Shown here: piece after piece, positions 59,910 through 64,000 of the stretch
How the letters are laid out: each line of letters opens with the position of its first letter
How positions within the stretch are numbered: position 1 is the stretch's first letter
Assembly: GCF_002858745.1 (NCBI RefSeq)
Contig: NZ_PJRO01000012.1
Coordinates: 163,321-227,320, forward strand
Direction: 5' to 3'
Length of the DNA stretch: 64,000 bases
Source of the DNA: Mesorhizobium loti
GTDB lineage: Bacteria; Pseudomonadota; Alphaproteobacteria; Rhizobiales; Rhizobiaceae
Notes under the pieces: model-generated
What the model was told of the DNA's origin: nothing
Seen by the model: only the letters and a program-made list of their open reading frames with translations
Databases searched by the model: none
Translations under genes and position numbers: made by a program

Positions 59910-62900
59910 ATGGCGATCTATCATCTTCACGTCAAGGTCATTGGCCGCAAGAGCGGCTCAAGTGCAGTGGCGTCCGCTGCCTACCGCTCGGCCTCGCGGC
60001 TGCACGATGAGCGCATCGAGCGCAGCCATGACTTCTCCGCCAAACGCGGCGTCGTGCATTCTGAGGTGCTGTTGCCCGAGGATGCACCTGAGCACTTGCG
60101 CGATCGCGAACGGCTCTGGAACGATGTCGAAGCCTTCGAGAAACGCAAGGACGCGCAGCTTGCTCGCGAGGTGGAGTTCGCCCTCCCCCGCGAGTTGACC
60201 CAGACCCAAGGCATCGAACTCGCCCGCGACTTCGTGCAGGCGCAGTTCGTCGATACCGGCATGATTGCGGATCTCAACGTGCATTGGGATGTCGGCGAGG
60301 ATGGCATGCCCAAACCCCACGCCCATGTCATGCTCACCATGCGCTCGGTCGACGAGGACGGCTTTGGTCCGAAGGTGCGCGACTGGAACAGCACGCAGAT
60401 GATCGAGCGCTGGCGCGAACGCTGGGCCGAGCTAGCCAATGAGCGCCTGGCTGATCTCGACATCGACGCCCGCATCGATCATCGCAGCCTGGAAGCCCAG
60501 GGTATCGAGCTGGAACCGCAGAGCCAGATCGGCGCATCTGCACAGCGTATTGAGACACGTAGTGTCGAAGATGCTCTCGACGTTGCCAACCGCGCCGAAC
60601 TGCATCGCGAGATCGCGCGCAACAATGGCGCGCGCATCCTCGCCGATCCCGCCCTGGCTTTGGATGCCATCACGCAGCAGCAATCGACCTTCACGCGCCG
60701 CGATATGGCGCTGTTCGCACACCGCCACAGTGATGGACTGGAGCAGTTCAATGCGGTGATGAACGTACTGGAAAGTTCACGCGATCTGGTCGAACTCGGC
60801 AGCGACGGCCGCGGCATGGAGCGCTTCACAACACGCGACATGATCGCGGCCGAGCAGCGTTTGTACGCAGCAGCGGAACGCATGGCCGAGCGCGAGCGCC
60901 ATGCGGTTAGCGTTCTGGATCGAGACATAGCCTTGGCACGGGCCGAGGCGAACAGTCTAAGACTGTCCGGCGAGCAGCAGGACGCGCTGTCTCACATCAC
61001 GGATGGGCGAGATCTCGCGCTCGTCATCGGCCATGCCGGAACGGGAAAGAGCGCGATGCTTCGCGTGGCACGCGAGGCGTGGGAGGCTGCCGGCTATCGC
61101 GTCCGCGGTGCCGCCCTTTCCGGCATCGCCGCAGAGAATCTCGAAAGCGGATCGGGAATAACGTCGCGCACCATCGCCAGCCTGGAGCATGGCTGGCAGC
61201 AGGACCGCGATCTGCTGTCGGAGCATGATGTGCTGATCATCGATGAGGCAGGCATGGTCGGCACGCGCCAGATGGAGCGCGTGCTTTCCCATGCAGCCGA
61301 GGCCGGCGCAAAGATCGTGCTGGTCGGTGACCCGCAACAGTTGCAGGCCATCGAAGCGGGAGCGGCATTGCGCTCGATCCACGAGCGTCATGGCGGCACA
61401 GAGATCGGCGATGTGCGCCGCCAGCGTGACGACTGGCAACGCGAGGCCACACGCGATCTGGCAACCGCCAGGATCGGCAATGCACTTGAAGCCTACCGCG
61501 CTCACGGCATGGTGCACGAGGCGGCAAGTCGCGAGCAGGCTCGAGAGGATCTGATTGAACGCTGGGATCGCCAGCGGCAGCTGCAGCCAGACCGAAGCCG
61601 CATCATCCTCACGCACACCAATGATGAGGTTCGTTTACTCAACGAGGCAGCGCGTGAGCGCATGCGTGAGGCCAGCGATCTAGGCGATGAGGTCCGCGTC
61701 ACCGTCGATCGTGGCGTGCGCCACTTCGCCAGCAGCGATCGCGTCATGTTCCTGCAGAACGAGCGCGGCCTTGGCGTGAAGAACGGCACGCTCGGCACCA
61801 TCGAAGAGGTCGACACGCGGGCCATGACGGTGCGCACCGACGATGGCCGTTCTGTCGCCTTCGACTTCAAGGACTATGACCGCATCGACCATGGCTATGC
61901 TGCGACCATTCACAAGGCGCAAGGCATGACGGTTGATCGCACTCATGTGCTTGCGACACCGGGCATGGATGCGCATGGCGCCTACGTCGCCCTGTCGCGC
62001 CATCGTGAAGGTGTGGCCTTACATTACGGCAGCGATGACTTTGCCAATCCAGACCGACTCGCGCGCACGCTGTCGCGCGACCGCGCCAAGGATATGGCGT
62101 CCGATTACGAGACGGTGGATCCGGCCCGGCTCTATGCCGAACGGCGCGGCATCACCTTCACCGAACGTGTCGCTGAGATCGTAAGGCGCATTCTGCCGGA
62201 AAGGCTGCGCGAACGCATCAGCGGCTTGCTCTCGTCGAGCCAGGAAAGTCGGTGCGAGCCGACAAGAGAAAATGCAGGCGAAGAAGCGCAGAGTGATTTT
62301 GCAAAACCGGACATAACCGCGGCGCAAGATCCAGAAGCCGTGATGCGCAAAGCCCGCACCGAGGCCCTCACTCGCCATGCCCGTGCCATCGACGCAATCC
62401 TCATCGCTGGAGAAACGAACGACAAGATCGGTCCCGATCGCTTGCGCGAACTCGACGAGGCGCGCCAGGCCTTCGAGAAAGTGCGGCCGCATGGCTGGCG
62501 CGATGCCGAGGCGGCTTATGCCAGACATCCCGAACTCGCCCAAGAGGCGGCCACAGGCAAGGTCAATCGCGCCATCCGCGCGCTGCAACTCGAAACGGAG
62601 ATCCGCACCGGACGCAGCAACGATGCGAGCCTCGATCTGAACGCCAGAGCCGCGCGCTTCGTAGAACGCTGGCAAAAGCTCAATCAGACCAGTCAGCGTC
62701 AGTACCAAGCCAGTAACATGGCCAGCTACCGGGCGACCCGCTCACAGATGGGCGACATGGCCAAAAGCCTGGAACGCGATCCGCAGCTCGAATCCATTCT
62801 GGCCAATCACAAGAAGGCGCTCGGCATCGGGATGGAAACCGGCCGCCGGCTCGGCGCCGAACTCGCCTTCACGCACGGTATCGATCTCGGCAGGGGACGT

Positions 62901-62915
62901 GGCATCGGGCGTTGA
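59910..62915 (+). CDS. traA: Ti-type conjugative relaxase/helicase TraA
   Basis: A 1001-residue relaxase of the MobQ/TraA type. The N-terminal MobA/MobL domain has AIYHLHVKVIGRKSGSSAVA and the metal-binding PHAHVMLTMR. The central RecD-like helicase has Walker A IGHAGTGKSAML and Walker B LIIDEAGMV, then GDPQQLQAIEAG. The UvrD_C-like end has GYAATIHKAQGMTVDRTHV. The ATG at 59910 follows GGAG. Full-length relatives are about 1100 residues, so it looks nearly complete. It nicks oriT and would unwind the strand for transfer. Confidence 0.93.
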   Translation: MAIYHLHVKVIGRKSGSSAVASAAYRSASRLHDERIERSHDFSAKRGVVHSEVLLPEDAPEHLRDRERLWNDVEAFEKRKDAQLAREVEFALPRELTQTQGIELARDFVQAQFVDTGMIADLNVHWDVGEDGMPKPHAHVMLTMRSVDEDGFGPKVRDWNSTQMIERWRERWAELANERLADLDIDARIDHRSLEAQGIELEPQSQIGASAQRIETRSVEDALDVANRAELHREIARNNGARILADPALALDAITQQQSTFTRRDMALFAHRHSDGLEQFNAVMNVLESSRDLVELGSDGRGMERFTTRDMIAAEQRLYAAAERMAERERHAVSVLDRDIALARAEANSLRLSGEQQDALSHITDGRDLALVIGHAGTGKSAMLRVAREAWEAAGYRVRGAALSGIAAENLESGSGITSRTIASLEHGWQQDRDLLSEHDVLIIDEAGMVGTRQMERVLSHAAEAGAKIVLVGDPQQLQAIEAGAALRSIHERHGGTEIGDVRRQRDDWQREATRDLATARIGNALEAYRAHGMVHEAASREQAREDLIERWDRQRQLQPDRSRIILTHTNDEVRLLNEAARERMREASDLGDEVRVTVDRGVRHFASSDRVMFLQNERGLGVKNGTLGTIEEVDTRAMTVRTDDGRSVAFDFKDYDRIDHGYAATIHKAQGMTVDRTHVLATPGMDAHGAYVALSRHREGVALHYGSDDFANPDRLARTLSRDRAKDMASDYETVDPARLYAERRGITFTERVAEIVRRILPERLRERISGLLSSSQESRCEPTRENAGEEAQSDFAKPDITAAQDPEAVMRKARTEALTRHARAIDAILIAGETNDKIGPDRLRELDEARQAFEKVRPHGWRDAEAAYARHPELAQEAATGKVNRAIRALQLETEIRTGRSNDASLDLNARAARFVERWQKLNQTSQRQYQASNMASYRATRSQMGDMAKSLERDPQLESILANHKKALGIGMETGRRLGAELAFTHGIDLGRGRGIGR

Positions 62916-63042
62916 CCCGTCCGATTTGCAGCCGCTGCTTCGCTATGGCCGCACGGTAAGATTATGCGCCTTGCGGTCGTGCAATGTCCTGCTCATCTGG
63001 GCTCATGGTGGCCAGAGACAACCAGCAGGAGGCAGAACGACC

Positions 63043-63249
63043 ATGCGAGAACCAGATCGTATCATTCGCCTGAAATCCGTCCTATCTCGAACGGGGCTGA
63101 CCCGCTCCACCCTCTACCGCAAGATCGCCGAAGGCTCCTTCCCGGCTCAGATCAGGATCAGCGTCAATGGCGCCGGTTGGCATGAATCCGAAGTCGACCT
63201 CTGGGTTGCCGATCCTGTCCGCTGGCGACCCAAAAGCGGGGCCGACTGA
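63043..63249 (+). CDS. AlpA family phage/island regulator
   Basis: A 68-residue MerR-like HTH protein: IIRLKSVLSRTGLTRSTLYR, then GSFPAQIRI and WHESEVDLWVADPVRW, which is the AlpA pattern. Such proteins regulate integrase/excision genes of islands. AGGAGG precedes the ATG. No integrase is visible nearby. It supports the view that the region is a remnant integrative element. Confidence 0.9.
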   Translation: MREPDRIIRLKSVLSRTGLTRSTLYRKIAEGSFPAQIRISVNGAGWHESEVDLWVADPVRWRPKSGAD

Positions 63250-63371
63250 ATCCTTTTGAGGGCTGGCCGCGTGGACTGACCACATGCGCGCCGGACGATT
63301 TTACCTATGTATCCCAAGAGCCGGAAGAAGCTCCGTACAGCCAGGAAACGAAGAAGGCATTGCGAGAAACT

Positions 63372-63689
63372 ATGAGTGACGAAGATGAGCTTGCGGATTT
63401 GGAACAGCGGATGCGCGCAAAACTCCACGCGCCGAGGCAGGCTTTCTCGGCAACGGTCAAGCACACCACGCCTCAGGCCCCAAAGGAGCCGCTTCCAAAG
63501 AAGATATTGGTCGAGCGGCTGAGGGATTGGGGCAATGTCGCCGATAGCCGGCAGAAGCCGAATGCCGCCCATTGGCGTTGGTTCTTGTATGCTTTGCAGG
63601 AGAATGGGAGCCGGAAGCAAATCCTGGATACCACTTCGGAGATGCTCGCCAAGCAAGAGGTCAATCGGTACCGGAAGCTGGGTGTTTAG
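63372..63689 (+). CDS. Hypothetical protein (island-associated)
   Basis: A 105-residue hydrophilic protein: EDELADLEQRMRAKLHAP, LVERLRDWGNVADSRQKPN, LQENGSRKQILDTTSEML. Not recognised. The same frame is open back to about 63250 and reads like protein (PDDFTYVSQEPEEAPYSQE) but contains no ATG or GTG start, only TTG at 63360. The gene may be truncated or use an unusual start. No clear ribosome site precedes 63372. Confidence 0.5.
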   Translation: MSDEDELADLEQRMRAKLHAPRQAFSATVKHTTPQAPKEPLPKKILVERLRDWGNVADSRQKPNAAHWRWFLYALQENGSRKQILDTTSEMLAKQEVNRYRKLGV

Positions 63690-63825
63690 ATGGAAGTTCT
63701 CAAGGAGCATTGACGGGAAAGCGCGAAGCCTCTTGAGATCGATCTTGTCTCGGCATCAGGCATCGCTTGATCGGCGCCCAATGAACCAGTCGCGTGCAGA
63801 TCCGAAAGCCATTCCAGCGCACCGT

Positions 63826-64000
63826 TCAGCCGGAAGTGCCCGCCGCAAATGTCGAGCGTATCGCATCGAGCGCGACCTTCAGGGCATCCGAGAACACCCT
63901 GCCCTTCTGCCAGATCGCGACATAATGATAGAGCGCCGAGGGTTCGACCGGCCGCATCTGCAGGCCGAAGGCAGCATATTCGCGCGCCAGGATGTCGTTG
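63826..64000 (-). CDS. LysR-type regulator, C-terminal end (5' end outside window)
   Basis: The last 58 residues of a minus-strand gene ending in a TGA at 63826-63828. It reads AREYAAFGLQMRPVEPSALY, then VFSDALKVALDAIRSTF, typical of the end of a LysR substrate-binding domain. The 135 bases before it (63690-63825) hold nothing recognisable. Confidence 0.6.
   Translation of the reverse strand, partial: NDILAREYAAFGLQMRPVEPSALYHYVAIWQKGRVFSDALKVALDAIRSTFAAGTSG

Noticed and set aside
1..64000. CRISPR array
   Set aside because: No series of regularly spaced direct repeats was seen; the repeated palindromes are isolated and intergenic.

Overview
The window is a GC-rich alphaproteobacterial chromosome segment, most likely from Mesorhizobium or a close relative in the Phyllobacteriaceae. 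The gene content points that way: a heterotetrameric sarcosine oxidase operon, ubiE-ubiB-coaBC, a DUF680-like secreted peptide, PotABCD-type and BMP-type ABC importers, several families of short intergenic palindromes typical of Rhizobiales, and Ti/Rhizobium-plasmid-type traA/traC/traD genes. The species assignment is an inference. About 65 protein genes, one tRNA and one clear pseudogene were found.

Layout. 1-2054: end of a sugar-type ABC importer operon, a Dabb protein and a DMT exporter. 2429-14740: a catabolic block on the minus strand (N-formylglutamate amidohydrolase-like enzyme, APC permease, glutamine synthetase-like ligase, aldehyde dehydrogenase, DUF2569 membrane protein, Fe-alcohol dehydrogenase, then a four-gene ABC importer) facing an RpiR-type regulator. 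Its enzymes fit a gamma-glutamylation route for an amino alcohol or amine. 14780-18126: four overlapping envelope-glycan genes (GT87-like, GT2, YdjC/HpnK deacetylase, GtrA), reminiscent of polyprenyl-phosphate aminosugar transfer. 18295-26387: acyl-CoA dehydrogenase, two MDR reductases, two SDRs, a MaoC hydratase, an APH-type kinase and two TetR regulators, a set resembling ACAD10/11 or Lva 4-hydroxyacid catabolism.

26709-33865: small secreted and acidic proteins, then soxB-(extra gene)-soxD-soxA-soxG and a divergent SDR. 34129-39842: rpsU, a TPR lipoprotein, DUF992 and DUF4139 proteins and an MFS transporter. 39863-43478: ubiE-ubiB-coaBC. 43591-55303: nucleoside salvage, comprising adenosine deaminase and upp on the plus strand, and a tightly coupled minus-strand operon of ABC ATPase, two permeases, cdd, a purine nucleoside phosphorylase and deoA. 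The probable BMP binding protein is stranded 2 kb away behind slyX, an orphan anti-sigma-like protein, a VOC protein and a GNAT protein. 55544-56590: msrA and a small membrane protein.

From tRNA-Ser(GGA) at 57021 to the right end the sequence looks like a decayed mobile island: a broken S9 peptidase, an alpha/beta hydrolase, about 600 bases without a recognisable gene, traD-traC, an oriT-like core, traA, an AlpA-type excisionase/regulator, an orphan ORF and the 3' end of a LysR-type gene. No integrase and no traG are visible in the window.
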